Shown one piece after another: positions 1 to 8,454 of a DNA stretch of 64,000 nucleotides. Within the stretch, counting starts at the first letter, position 1; every line of letters begins with the position of its first letter. The position numbers were made by a program, and so were the translations under genes. The stretch is from an uncultured Bradyrhizobium sp. (GTDB lineage Bacteria > Pseudomonadota > Alphaproteobacteria > Rhizobiales > Xanthobacteraceae): contig NZ_CANSMR010000003.1 of NCBI RefSeq assembly GCF_947648125.1, forward strand, positions 62,001 through 126,000. The letters run 5' to 3'. Below the pieces are notes generated by a model. The model did not search any database and was not told the origin of the DNA. It saw nothing but the letters and a program-made list of their open reading frames with translations.

Positions 1-970
1 TGACGCCGAGATCGTAGTAATCGGCGAACACTTCGGCGACCTGCTCGGGCGTACCGACCAGCGCGGTGGTGTTACTGTTGGCGCCGGTGAGCTTGGCGAT
101 CTCGGTCCACAGCCGCTTGTCGATCCGCGTGCCCTGATCCGCCAGCGCCAGCAGCCGCTTGGCGCCGTCGGTCGCGTGATTGGGGCGGCGGTAGCCGGTC
201 TGATCCTGCAACGCGGTGGCGCGCTCGAGGATATGCTCCGCCTTCGCCCACGCCTTCTCCTCCGTGTCGGCCAGGATCGGCCGCACCGAGAGGCTGAAGC
301 GCGGCGTCGGGCGGCCGTGCTTGGCCGCGGCGGCGCGCACCCGCGCCGTGACGTCACGCACCTGCGCGTAGGATTCACCCCACAGCGCGAACGTATCGGC
401 GTGCTTGCCCGCGACCTCGACCGCGGCATCCGAGCCGCCGCCGACGAAGGTATAGATGCCGCCCTTCTGCAACGGCTTCACTTGCGAGAAGCCGTTCTCG
501 ACGTTGTAATACTTGCCGCTGTAGTTGAACGGCTTCTCGCTGGTCCATTCCAGCCGTACCACGTCGAGGAATTCGCTGGTGCGGGCGTAGCGCTCGTCCT
601 TGTCGTCGAGCGTGTTGCCGTCCTGGCGCAGCTCGATGGCGTTGCCGCCGGTGATGACGTGAAGCGAGACGCGGCCGCCATAGAACTGATCCAGCGTCGC
701 AAGCTGCCGCGCCAGCAGCGTCGGCGCGGTGAAGCCCGGGCGCTGCGCGATCATCACCTTGAGCTGCTTGGTGATGGTCAGGACATGCTGCGCGACCTGC
801 AATGCGTCCGGCGTGGTCGAGTGGAACGCCAGCAGCGCGCGATCGAAGCCGGCCAGCTCATGGGCCTTGGCGACGGTCTCGATATAGGGCGGGTCGAGCA
901 CCGGGCCGGAGCGGACGATGGTCTCGGAGGCATTGTTGTTGGTGATGAAGCCGATGAACTCGACCGGCAT
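1..970 (-). CDS. LLM-class flavin-dependent monooxygenase, SsuD-like (partial, 3' end outside window)
   Basis: Reading the minus strand from the ATG at 970-968 gives 323 open codons that run off the left edge. The protein starts MPVEFIGFITNNN and contains LARQLATLDQFYGGR, the SLHVITGG segment and TFVGGGSDAA, which fit the FMNH2-dependent luciferase-like fold of alkanesulfonate monooxygenase SsuD and relatives. These enzymes use reduced flavin from a partner reductase to cleave C-S bonds in the cytoplasm. The family is usually about 360-390 residues, so roughly 40-60 C-terminal residues are missing. It starts 33 bp after the acyl-CoA-dehydrogenase-like gene and is the last visible gene of the operon running from 5049. 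The substrate (sulfonate, sulfone or another organosulfur compound) is inferred from the neighbours only. Confidence 0.85.
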   Translation of the reverse strand, partial: MPVEFIGFITNNNASETIVRSGPVLDPPYIETVAKAHELAGFDRALLAFHSTTPDALQVAQHVLTITKQLKVMIAQRPGFTAPTLLARQLATLDQFYGGRVSLHVITGGNAIELRQDGNTLDDKDERYARTSEFLDVVRLEWTSEKPFNYSGKYYNVENGFSQVKPLQKGGIYTFVGGGSDAAVEVAGKHADTFALWGESYAQVRDVTARVRAAAAKHGRPTPRFSLSVRPILADTEEKAWAKAEHILERATALQDQTGYRRPNHATDGAKRLLALADQGTRIDKRLWTEIAKLTGANSNTTALVGTPEQVAEVFADYYDLGV

Positions 971-1003
971 GACTGACAACTCCGTTGTTGTTGGCTGTTG
1001 TTT

Positions 1004-2176
1004 TCAGACGCCCAGCGCGAAGCGTCCGGCGGAGACACGGGTGGCATCGTCTTGCGGGGTATGCACGCGGCCGCACAGCACGTCGCGGTAATGCCGCTCC
1101 AGCGGATTGGTTCGCGACAGGCCGTGATTGCTGGTCAGCGACAAGGCATCCTCCACCACTGCTGCGGCGTTATTGGTCACCGTCAGCTTGATGATGTTAG
1201 ACTCGATCGCGGACAGCGGGAAGCCGTTATCGAAATCGGCGGCGAAGCTGTCGATCAGGCGGGCATTGACGGCGAGCCGCGCTTCGATCCCGCCAACGAC
1301 CTCCTGCATGCGCGGCAGCGTCGCCAGCGGCGCGCCGAGATTGGCGGGCACCCGCTCCTTCAGGAATTTGACCAGCCAGTCGCGGGCCGCGCGGGCGATG
1401 CCGTCATAGATCGCGGCGACGAAGATCGCATGCACGGTCGCCTGGGTGACGTCAGGAACCTTCCAGTCGTCGGGCCTGCGGACGTCGATCTCATAGTCCA
1501 GCGGAAACACCACGTCGTCGAAGATCACGGTGTGGCTGCCGCTGGCGCGCAGGCCGAGATGATCCCAGGTCTCTTCGATCCGCGTTCCCGGCAGACCGGC
1601 CGGAACCAGAAACAAGCCGACACGGGTCTCCAGCTCGTCGGTTTTCGCCCAGACCGAATACCATTTCAGGATCGGCGCGCCGGTCGAATAGATCTTGCGG
1701 CCGGTCAGCCGCCATCCGGTCTCGGTGCGGCGCGCCGTGGTCGCCGGCAGGCCGCCGCGCGCGGGCGAGCCGAGTTCGGGCTCGACGCGCAATGCGTTGA
1801 TCAGCGCCACGCCCTCGACCGTCTCCTTCGCGAGCTTGCGCGAAAGACGTGCAGGCCAGCGCGCGCTGCGCGCCATCACCAGATGCTGGATGTAATGCAT
1901 CGACAGTACCAGCGCGGTCGACGGATCGGCCTTGCCGATGATGCCGAGTACGCGGATGGCATCGCGCGCGCCCGCCCCGCCTCCGCCGAGCGCCACGGGC
2001 ACGGTCAGCGCCAGCAGGCCTTCGCGCGAGAGATCGGCGAAATTGCCAAAGGGAAAGTTGGCGTCGCGATCATGCGCGGGCGCACGCGCGGCGAACAGCT
2101 CGGCGAGCCGCAATGCGCGCGCGATGTACTCGGGCTCGTTGGCCGGCGGCAGCTCCCTCGCCGCTGTCGTCACCAT
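1004..2176 (-). CDS. acyl-CoA dehydrogenase-family monooxygenase (SfnB/DszC-like)
   Basis: The 390-residue protein has the three-part acyl-CoA dehydrogenase layout: a helical N-terminal domain, a central beta domain (GWRLTGRKIYSTGAPI near residues 158-171) and a C-terminal helical bundle. The context, between an SsuB-type ATPase and an SsuD-like monooxygenase, favours the flavin-dependent subgroup (SfnB, DszC) that oxygenates sulfur compounds rather than a beta-oxidation enzyme. Its start overlaps the end of the ATPase gene by 7 bp, so it is translationally coupled in the operon. Sulfur metabolism is an inference from context; a true acyl-CoA dehydrogenase is less likely but cannot be excluded by eye. 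Confidence 0.82.
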   Translation of the reverse strand: MVTTAARELPPANEPEYIARALRLAELFAARAPAHDRDANFPFGNFADLSREGLLALTVPVALGGGGAGARDAIRVLGIIGKADPSTALVLSMHYIQHLVMARSARWPARLSRKLAKETVEGVALINALRVEPELGSPARGGLPATTARRTETGWRLTGRKIYSTGAPILKWYSVWAKTDELETRVGLFLVPAGLPGTRIEETWDHLGLRASGSHTVIFDDVVFPLDYEIDVRRPDDWKVPDVTQATVHAIFVAAIYDGIARAARDWLVKFLKERVPANLGAPLATLPRMQEVVGGIEARLAVNARLIDSFAADFDNGFPLSAIESNIIKLTVTNNAAAVVEDALSLTSNHGLSRTNPLERHYRDVLCGRVHTPQDDATRVSAGRFALGV

Positions 2177-2967
2177 GTCGCCTCCAGCCCGAGCAGGCCG
2201 AGGATCTGCTTGCGCAGATCGGCCAAATAAGGATCGCCGCGATGCCGCGGGTATGGCCGGGCCACGGCAATATCGGCCTTGATCCGCGCCGGCCGATCGG
2301 AGAGCACGATGACGCGGTTGGCGAGCACCAGCGCCTCCTCGACGTCATGGGTGACCAGCAGCGTGGTGAAGCCCTTGCGCTGCCACAGCGCCACGAGCTC
2401 GGCCTGCATCGCGATCCGCGTCAGCGAGTCGAGCTTGCCGAGCGGCTCGTCGAGCACCAGGATCTTCGGATCATTGACCAGCGCGCGCGCCAGCGCCACG
2501 CGCTGCGCCATGCCGCCGGAGAGCTGGTGCGGATAGGCGTTGCGGAACGAGGACAGGCCGACCAGCTCGATCACGGCATCGACCCGGTGCCGCTGTGCCT
2601 TCAGGATGCCCTGTGCTTCCAGTCCGAGCGCGACATTGTCCCAGACCGAGCGCCACGGAAACAGCGTCGGATCCTGGAACACGACGACGCGCGACGGATG
2701 CGGACCGGTGATGCGGACTTCATCCTCGCGCAGCGAACCACTGCGCGGCTTCTCCAGCCCCGCGACCAGCCGCAGCAGGGTCGACTTGCCGCAGCCGGAC
2801 GGGCCGAGCAGTGCGACGAACTCGCCGGGCGCGATCGAGAGGTTGACATTGTCGAGCACCGGCAGCACGGCGCCGTCGATGTCGAAGGCGTGGCTGACGC
2901 CTTCGATGTCGAGCTCGGCGCCGACCGCGGGATAGGTGATCGCTTCGGCGACGGATTGCACTACCAT
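2170..2967 (-). CDS. ABC transporter ATP-binding protein, SsuB/TauB type
   Basis: The 265-residue protein is a single nucleotide-binding domain with Walker A GPSGCGKST, the signature LSGGMAQRVALARAL, Walker B ILVLDEP followed by LGKLD, and the switch histidine in LLVTHDVEEAL. It energises the adjacent permease and belongs to the nitrate/sulfonate/taurine importer family. It overlaps the permease gene by 7 bp upstream and the dehydrogenase-like gene by 7 bp downstream, so all are in one operon. Confidence 0.93.
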   Translation of the reverse strand: MVVQSVAEAITYPAVGAELDIEGVSHAFDIDGAVLPVLDNVNLSIAPGEFVALLGPSGCGKSTLLRLVAGLEKPRSGSLREDEVRITGPHPSRVVVFQDPTLFPWRSVWDNVALGLEAQGILKAQRHRVDAVIELVGLSSFRNAYPHQLSGGMAQRVALARALVNDPKILVLDEPLGKLDSLTRIAMQAELVALWQRKGFTTLLVTHDVEEALVLANRVIVLSDRPARIKADIAVARPYPRHRGDPYLADLRKQILGLLGLEATW

Positions 2968-3977
2968 TTGACGACACCCTTCTGCCAGACCAGCAGACGA
3001 TCACGCGTCCGGAACAGCAGCGTGATCGCGCCGGAGCACAGCAGCGACATCACGATCAGCGCCGCATACATGTTGGCATAGGCCGCCCAGCCCTGCGCCC
3101 ATTGCAGGTACCAGCCGAGCCCGGCCTTGACGCCGATCATCTCGGCGACCACGAGCACGGCAAAGGACGAGCCGAGCCCCATGAACAGGCCGACGAACAC
3201 GTGCGGCAGCGCGGCGGGAATTGCGACCTTGAGCACCAGGAACGACGGCTTTGCGCCAAGCGTGCGCGCGACGTCGTAATAGGCGCTGCTGACGCTCGCC
3301 ACGCCCGACCAGGTCAAGACCGTCACCGGAAAGCCGGTGGCGAGCGCGATCAGGAAGGTCGACGCGCTCCAGCTCGACGGGAAGGTGAAGAAGGCAATCG
3401 GCAGCCAGGCCGTGGCGGGCAACGGACCGATGAAGCGCAACACCGGATGCACCCAATAGCCGATCTTCTGCGACCAGCCGATCGAGACGCCGGTGATGAA
3501 GCCGATGGTCGCGCCGATGATATAGCCGCCGAGCTGCAGCTTGATCGAGGCCAACACGCTGTCGAGCAGCTTTGGCAGATCGTCGGTATAGACCTCGAGG
3601 ATCGATTGCGGCGGCGGGAAGAACGGCAGCGGCAGCCAGGCGAATTTCGCGGTGGCGACCTCCCACAGCGTCACGAAGGCGCCGAACGCCGCCAGCCATG
3701 GCGCCCGCTTGCGCAGCGCCTGCCCGGCGCTGCCGAGATAATCCGCGCTGAATGTACCGAACAGGATAAAGGCCGCGATCACGATCGCGCCGATGCCGAG
3801 CGACTCTGTCCGCGACCAGTCGCCGACATCGGGCCAATAGAGGCATGACAGCCCGAACGCGAGCCAAACGAGGCTCGCGGCGAGGCCAACGCCATAACTG
3901 CCGGAGAGGTTCGCGAACGTGACCGCGGCGCGCGGCGCCGCTGCGGCCGTCGTGTCAGACACTGAATACGTCGACAT
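2961..3977 (-). CDS. ABC transporter permease, SsuC/TauC type
   Basis: The 338-residue membrane protein starts with several hydrophobic segments before the canonical permease core. The conserved permease loop is visible as DVARTLGAKPSFLVLKVAIPAALPH. Family members are usually about 250-270 residues, so there is an N-terminal extension of about 70 residues with two extra predicted membrane helices. It overlaps the binding-protein gene by 23 bp. A GTG near 3962 is an alternative start that would reduce the overlap to 8 bp, but the protein reads well from 3977. Confidence 0.9.
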   Translation of the reverse strand: MSTYSVSDTTAAAAPRAAVTFANLSGSYGVGLAASLVWLAFGLSCLYWPDVGDWSRTESLGIGAIVIAAFILFGTFSADYLGSAGQALRKRAPWLAAFGAFVTLWEVATAKFAWLPLPFFPPPQSILEVYTDDLPKLLDSVLASIKLQLGGYIIGATIGFITGVSIGWSQKIGYWVHPVLRFIGPLPATAWLPIAFFTFPSSWSASTFLIALATGFPVTVLTWSGVASVSSAYYDVARTLGAKPSFLVLKVAIPAALPHVFVGLFMGLGSSFAVLVVAEMIGVKAGLGWYLQWAQGWAAYANMYAALIVMSLLCSGAITLLFRTRDRLLVWQKGVVKW

Positions 3978-5049
3978 AGATCCGCTCCGCGAATTTGGCC
4001 GTGTCGGTGCTCTGCTTGAACACCTGCACCGATTTCAGGTCGTCGGCGTAGCCCTTGAGCTCGCGCTTGAGCACCTCGCCGGTGGGATGATGGTGATGGG
4101 TGTGGTAGCGCGCCATCGCCTCGAGATCGGCGAGGCTCGCCGCCTTCGGCGCATAGGGCTGGAACGACTTCGCCGCCTTGTCCGGATTCTGCGAGGTGAA
4201 CATCGCGGCATCGAGCAACGCCTGGGTAATGGCGCGCGCCACATGCGGCTCCTCGCGCACAAGGCTGCCGCGCAGGCCGACGATGCAGCAGCTCTTGTCG
4301 CGGTATTCGCCATCTAGATTGGAGGCGACCTCCTTGTACTGCGCGTCCTTCAGCCAGAGATAGGCCAGCGGATCCGACGACAGGAAGGCCTGCACCTCAC
4401 CCTTCTCGACCGCGACGTTCAAGAGGTTGCCGGGATAGGCGCGCCAGTCGACATCCCTGACCGGGTCGATGCCGAGCTTGGAGAGCTGGATCGAGAAGAA
4501 ATTCTTGTCGGGACCGGCGAGATCGCCGACCGCGACGATCTTGCCCTTGAGATCGGCGAGCTTGTCGACGCCGGAATTGGTGCGGGTCAAGACGCGCATG
4601 CAGCCGCCATGGGTGCCGGCGGCGATCTTGACGTCAAAGCCCTGTTCGAGCGGCTTCAGCCAGCGCAGCGCCATGCCGAGCCCGGCATCGCTCTTGCCGG
4701 TGGCGATCGCCTCGAGCAGCTGGTCGGTCGAGCCGGAATAGTTGACGAGCTCGACGTCGAGATTCTGCTTCTGGAAGAAGCCATGGTCGATGGCGACCGG
4801 CAGCGGTGCGAGGCAGACCGCGCCGGCGTTCCAGGACAGTTTCAGCTTGCGCGGCGCGCCCGTCAGCGGCGGCGCATCGGACGCGGCCTTGCAGATCGGG
4901 AATTCGGAGAAGTCGATCGCCGATGCGACCGGGCGCGGCGCGAACGCCTGCGCGCTATAGGCGCCGATCGGCGCGGCGAGCGCTGCGACGGCCCCCGCGC
5001 GCAGCAAGGTGCGGCGATCCATCACCGTCTTCTTGTTGTCGACAGACAT
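3955..5049 (-). CDS. ABC transporter substrate-binding protein, sulfonate/nitrate type (Tat signal)
   Basis: The 364-residue protein begins MSVDNKKTVMDRRTLLRAG followed by an alanine-rich hydrophobic stretch, a twin-arginine export signal. The body (VELVNYSGSTDQLLEAIATGKSDAGLGMALRW) matches the SsuA/TauA/NrtA-type periplasmic binding fold. ATG 5049 is preferred over GTG 5055 because GGAG lies five bases upstream. Two internal HHHH residues near the C-terminal part (RYHTHHHHPTGEV) are unusual and could be a metal-binding loop. It is the first gene of the organosulfur-type operon 5049 to 1. Confidence 0.9.
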   Translation of the reverse strand: MSVDNKKTVMDRRTLLRAGAVAALAAPIGAYSAQAFAPRPVASAIDFSEFPICKAASDAPPLTGAPRKLKLSWNAGAVCLAPLPVAIDHGFFQKQNLDVELVNYSGSTDQLLEAIATGKSDAGLGMALRWLKPLEQGFDVKIAAGTHGGCMRVLTRTNSGVDKLADLKGKIVAVGDLAGPDKNFFSIQLSKLGIDPVRDVDWRAYPGNLLNVAVEKGEVQAFLSSDPLAYLWLKDAQYKEVASNLDGEYRDKSCCIVGLRGSLVREEPHVARAITQALLDAAMFTSQNPDKAAKSFQPYAPKAASLADLEAMARYHTHHHHPTGEVLKRELKGYADDLKSVQVFKQSTDTAKFAERIYVDVFSV

Positions 5050-5518
5050 TCTCACTCCTGCATTTCGGCAAGGCTCCGCCCCACGCGCAAAACGTCTCCG
5101 TCTGCGCGCCCCGTCGTTCGAAGCTCATGGTTTAGAAAAAAGCGGATTTCTCCGGCGCTATTGCCCTCAAAGCAACGCGCAAATGATGCGGCGCGACAAG
5201 TTCACCGTCAATGAAATGGAATTTCGAATGTGGCCAGTGCGGCAGCTGATCTCTCCACGATCGCAGCGCGCGACGATGAAAGGATTTTCGCTGCTGTCAC
5301 GGCGCAGACGTGCAACAGAACAGCATCGATTGCACCAAATTTGAGCGAACGACCGCCGCTTGCGCGAAGTCTTCTACGCATGACGGCTCGGCGAGATCAT
5401 CCTTGCTGCGCGCGGGCTGATTTCAGTTTTCCGTTTCGTTGACGGCGAACGGCTTGCTCATAGACTTGATCAAACGCTGCCGCGCTTTCCGACGAGCAGC
5501 GAATGAATCAGAAAGAAA
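5050..5518. promoter_or_regulatory. divergent intergenic region between two sulfonate-type binding-protein genes
   Basis: This 469-bp gap separates two divergently transcribed binding-protein genes and must hold both promoters. I could not assign clear -35/-10 boxes. It contains one candidate leader peptide on the plus strand (5380-5442), listed separately. No tRNA, repeat or further gene is visible. Confidence 0.6.
5380..5442 (+). CDS. candidate Cys-Cys leader peptide upstream of sulfonate-type binding protein
   Basis: An ATG at 5380 opens a 20-codon frame ending with TGA at 5440-5442. Residues 9 and 10 are adjacent cysteines (context HPCCARAD). The frame ends 76 bp before the downstream sulfur-type binding-protein start at 5519. 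Short peptides with adjacent cysteine codons ahead of sulfur genes are known in other bacteria as cysteine-sensing uORFs. I see only a weak GAAG upstream and no strong terminator hairpin in the spacer, so coding status is uncertain. Confidence 0.35.
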   Translation: MTARRDHPCCARADFSFPFR

Positions 5519-6511
5519 ATGCATATGCGCAGACTGACCCGCTCGGGTTCTCCCTATACATTCACACGCCGCACCGCAGCCGCGCTGATCACGGCAGCGA
5601 TCACGCTGTCGACATCGGCCGCGGCGTTCGCGGCTGATGCGATCGTGCTGCGTGTCGGCGACCAGAAGGGCGGCAACCGCTCGCTGCTGGATATCTCCGG
5701 CCTCGCCAAGGACCTGCCCTACAAGATCGAGTGGTCGGAATTTCCGGCCGCGGCGCCGATCCTGGAGGCGATCAATGCCGGCGCGCTCGATGTCGGCTAC
5801 ACCGGCGACCTGTCCTTCCTCACGGTCTATGCGTCGGGCGCGCCGATCAAGGCGATCGGCGGCACGCGCTCCGACGCGCGGACCCAGGCGATCCTGGTGC
5901 GCGGGGATTCGCCGATCAGGACGGCGGCCGATCTGAAGGGCAAGCGCCTCGCCGGCACGCGGGGCGGCTGGGGCCAATTCCTGATCAATGCGACTTTGGA
6001 GAAGGCTGGCAGCAGGATCGAGGACGCGACCTTCGCCCCGCTCGGCCCGGTCGACGCCAAGGTCGCGCTGCTCGCCGGCTCGATCGACGCCTGGGCGGTG
6101 TGGGAGCCCTACATCTCCTATGCCAAGCTGAAGGACAATGCGCGCGTCGTCGCCGATGGCGAGGGCCTGACGCCGACCATCACCTTCATCGTCGCCTCCG
6201 ACAACGCGATCGCGACCAAGCGCGCCGCGGTGCAGGATCTGGTGCAGCGGTTGAACAAGGCGCGGCTGTGGTCGCTCGACCATCTCGCGGAGTATGCCAA
6301 GAACACGGCCGAGCTGACCAAGCTACCCGAAGACGTGCTGCTCGCCGCCTACACCGCGCAGAAGACGAGCCCGATCGCAATCGACGAGGCCGTGGTGAAG
6401 GAGGTGCAGGCCGCCTCCGACCGCGCCACGCGCTACGGCATCCTCGGCAAGACGCTGGACGTCGGCAAGGCCGTCGACCGCAGTTTCACGGCAAGCGCGA
6501 GCTTGAACTAG
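5519..6511 (+). CDS. ABC transporter substrate-binding protein, aliphatic sulfonate type
   Basis: The 330-residue protein has an N-terminal signal peptide (basic start, then an alanine/threonine-rich hydrophobic run to about residue 39, AAAFAADAI). The mature part (VGDQKGGNRSLLDISG, LEAINAGALDVGYTGD, AGTRGGWGQFLINATL) is typical of SsuA-family sulfonate binding proteins. It stands alone on the plus strand, with no permease or ATPase following. It may feed the divergent transporter at 2170-3977 or be an orphan receptor. The start ATG 5519 has an alternative two codons later at 5525. Confidence 0.88.
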   Translation: MHMRRLTRSGSPYTFTRRTAAALITAAITLSTSAAAFAADAIVLRVGDQKGGNRSLLDISGLAKDLPYKIEWSEFPAAAPILEAINAGALDVGYTGDLSFLTVYASGAPIKAIGGTRSDARTQAILVRGDSPIRTAADLKGKRLAGTRGGWGQFLINATLEKAGSRIEDATFAPLGPVDAKVALLAGSIDAWAVWEPYISYAKLKDNARVVADGEGLTPTITFIVASDNAIATKRAAVQDLVQRLNKARLWSLDHLAEYAKNTAELTKLPEDVLLAAYTAQKTSPIAIDEAVVKEVQAASDRATRYGILGKTLDVGKAVDRSFTASASLN

Positions 6512-6519
6512 CGATTCTC

Positions 6520-6640
6520 ACCTCCCCTTGAAAAGGGGAGGTCGGTTTGCGCAGCAAACCGGGTGGGGATCCTGCCTCCGCAGACGCCCGCGTCCGCGGA
6601 GAGCAACCCCCACCCCGCCCTCCCCCTTATAGGGGGAGGG
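6520..6640. repeat. composite palindromic intergenic repeat
   Basis: Three perfect hairpins lie in this 121-bp stretch. They are a 10-bp stem 6520-6529/6533-6542 (ACCTCCCCTT), an 8-bp stem 6543-6550/6554-6561 (CGGTTTGC), and a 10-bp stem 6618-6627/6631-6640 (CCCTCCCCCT). An outer pairing of GGGTGGGG near 6560 with CCCCACCC near 6608-6616 can close the whole element. It is a REP-like intergenic repeat that may also stop transcription from the binding-protein gene. The 308-bp gap around it (6512-6819) shows no other feature. Confidence 0.8.
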
Positions 6641-6819
6641 AGACAGACGGCGGTGCTCACCTGACGGAGCATCAAGCCGCGCACCCCATGGAGACCTCCG
6701 ATGTCCGGCCCGCTCCATCTCGCGATAATCGTCACAGCACACCTGCTCTGCATGACCTTGTTGGTCGCGCTGTCGGTTTGATAGCGTTCTCTCAGGGCCA
6801 GCCCCCAGGGAGAACAACA

Positions 6820-7599
6820 ATGAACCTATCAATGAAGGACCGCGTCGCGGTGGTTACCGGCGGCAGCAAGGGCATCGGGATCGCAGTGGCGCGGCGGTTT
6901 GCGGAATCCGGCGCCAAGGTCGCGATCCTCGCCCGCGGCGCGGCCGACCTCGCGGCGGCGCGCGAGGCGCTCGCCAAGGACGGCCTCGAGGTGCGCGATT
7001 ACGTCTGCGACGTCGCGAAGGCCGCCGACATATCCAGGGCCCACGACCAGATCGTCGCGGATCTCGGCAAGGTCGACGTGCTGGTCAACAACGCGGGCAC
7101 CGCGCGCACGCTGGCCTTCGAGAACATCAGCGACGAGGCCTGGCAGGAGGACCTCGACCTGAAACTGTTTGCCGCGATCCGCTTCAGCCGGCTGGTCTGG
7201 CCGGGCATGAAGCAGCGCAGATGGGGCCGCATCATCAACGTGCTCAACACCTTTGCCAAGGCCCCGGCCGGCAATTCCGCGCCGACCTCGGTGTCGCGCG
7301 CCGCCGGCATGGCGCTGACCAAGGTGATGGCCAATGAAGGCGGCGAGCACAACATCCTGGTGAATGCGCTGCTGGTCGGCCTGATCATGAGCGATCAATG
7401 GGTCAAGCGGCACGCTGCCCAGGCGCCGAACACGGATTTCGGGGAATTCGCCAAGGGCCTTGCCAAGGGCACGCCGCTCGGCCGGATCGGCACGGCGGAG
7501 GAGTTCGCCAACCTCGCCTGCTTCCTGGCCTCGGAGCAAGGCTCCTACATCACCGGCACCGCCATCAATGTCGATGGTGGCCGGTCGCCGGTGGTCTAG
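6820..7599 (+). CDS. SDR-family protein with degenerate catalytic tetrad
   Basis: ATG 6820 gives 259 residues. The NAD(P)-binding motif VTGGSKGIG (residues 12-20) and the structural NNAG (90-93) are intact. The frame is open upstream to 6547, but those codons lie in repeat DNA, and AGGGAG 9 bases before 6820 supports the later start. The catalytic Tyr and Lys of YxxxK are replaced: the aligned segment is TSVSR at 156-160. The usual serine about 13 residues earlier is also replaced (VLNTFAK near 141-147). It may be a non-catalytic or altered-mechanism SDR. It is flanked by the repeat at 6520 and an inverted repeat after its stop, so it is probably monocistronic. Confidence 0.85.
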   Translation: MNLSMKDRVAVVTGGSKGIGIAVARRFAESGAKVAILARGAADLAAAREALAKDGLEVRDYVCDVAKAADISRAHDQIVADLGKVDVLVNNAGTARTLAFENISDEAWQEDLDLKLFAAIRFSRLVWPGMKQRRWGRIINVLNTFAKAPAGNSAPTSVSRAAGMALTKVMANEGGEHNILVNALLVGLIMSDQWVKRHAAQAPNTDFGEFAKGLAKGTPLGRIGTAEEFANLACFLASEQGSYITGTAINVDGGRSPVV

Positions 7600-7601
7600 C
7601 A

Positions 7602-7630
7602 CTTCGGCTTCGATCCAGTCGAAGCCGAAG
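7602..7630 (+). terminator. 12-bp inverted repeat after SDR gene (possible terminator)
   Basis: Arms CTTCGGCTTCGA (7602-7613) and TCGAAGCCGAAG (7619-7630) are perfectly complementary around a 5-base loop. The hairpin starts 3 bp after the SDR stop codon. No T-run follows, so intrinsic termination on the plus strand is only probable. Confidence 0.55.
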
Positions 7631-7678
7631 CGCCAGGGTCTTGCTTTGGCAGGCAGCAACCTACGGCAGGAAGCGACG

Positions 7679-7714
7679 GCTCAAAAGCAAAAGGCCTCCG
7701 TCACCGGAGGCCTT
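7679..7714 (-). terminator. intrinsic terminator of the HU gene
   Basis: On the minus strand a 10-bp stem (7714-7705 with 7700-7691, AAGGCCTCCG) with a GTGA loop is followed by TTTTGCTTTTGA. It begins 7 bp after the HU stop codon. Confidence 0.85.
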
Positions 7715-7720
7715 CTATTC

Positions 7721-8020
7721 TTAAACCGCGTCCTTGGCGGCCTTGACCGGCCGTGCGCGGACGATCTTCCGGGCCGGCTTGGCCTTGAACATCATCTCTT
7801 CGCCGGTGAAGGGGTTGGTGCCCTTGCGCGCCTTGGTCGCCGGCTTCTTGACCACAACGAACTTGGCGAAGCCGGGGACGAGGAACACCCCGGCCTTCTT
7901 CAGCTCCTTGTGGCCGACATCGACGAGCGAGTCCAAAACGTTCTTGACGTCGCGCTTGGAGAGTTCGGTGGTGGTCGCGATCTTCTCGATCACTTGCGAC
8001 TTCGACAGTTGGGTAGCCAT
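7721..8020 (-). CDS. HU-family DNA-binding protein
   Basis: The 99-residue protein has the HU/IHF fold: a helical dimerisation part (LSKSQVIEKIATTTELSKRDVKNVLDSL) and the DNA-bending arm region (GFAKFVVVKKPATKARKGTNPFTGEE). HU homodimers bend and compact DNA in the nucleoid. The C-terminal extension, rich in Lys, Arg and Pro (PARKIVRARPVKAAKDAV), is common in rhizobial HU paralogues. It is transcribed alone and has its own terminator. Confidence 0.94.
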   Translation of the reverse strand: MATQLSKSQVIEKIATTTELSKRDVKNVLDSLVDVGHKELKKAGVFLVPGFAKFVVVKKPATKARKGTNPFTGEEMMFKAKPARKIVRARPVKAAKDAV

Positions 8021-8454
8021 GGTTGCTCCATTGATTCTGGAGTGGGCACGATATGGCGGAAAACGCCGAGAAAAACAGTGTTTTCTGCACTCACCACAGC
8101 AATATCGCTGTGGACAGCCCCCGAATCAGGGTTTTTTCCAGTGTTTTTTCCAGTCAAGTCGCTTCCGACCCCTAAAATTACAGCGTTTGCGCTGCTTCGG
8201 GGCTCCCGAAACACCCCTTCAAGAGAATCACCCGACGCGTCTCGCGCCGCCGGCGTGCGCCAGTGTGGCGCGCAATTCGGGTTGCGATGCGCTGCGGCGC
8301 GCCACTTCAGGTTTCGGAAACGATCCTCCAAAAGGCCGAGGCATTAGAAAATGACTCGGGTTCCCATTCCATCGTAACATCGCAAAGGGGCGCCACGGCC
8401 GATCGGCTGGCCGCCCCGATGCAAGCCTTTATGTATGTTCCGGAGACCCCGCGT
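8021..8454. other. intergenic region between HU and oligopeptide-binding protein genes
   Basis: These 434 bp hold the HU promoter (minus) and the leader of the ABC operon (plus). A small hairpin, CCACAGC 8094-8100 with GCTGTGG 8107-8113, is visible. It is followed by a short G/C stem and a T-run near 8131-8136 that could be a weak plus-strand terminator. No protein gene is supported. Confidence 0.5.

Noticed and set aside
998-2230. Long plus-strand open frame opposite the acyl-CoA-dehydrogenase-like gene
   Set aside because: It is the high-GC shadow of the real minus-strand gene, has Arg/Gln/Gly-rich composition and no ribosome binding site or known domain.
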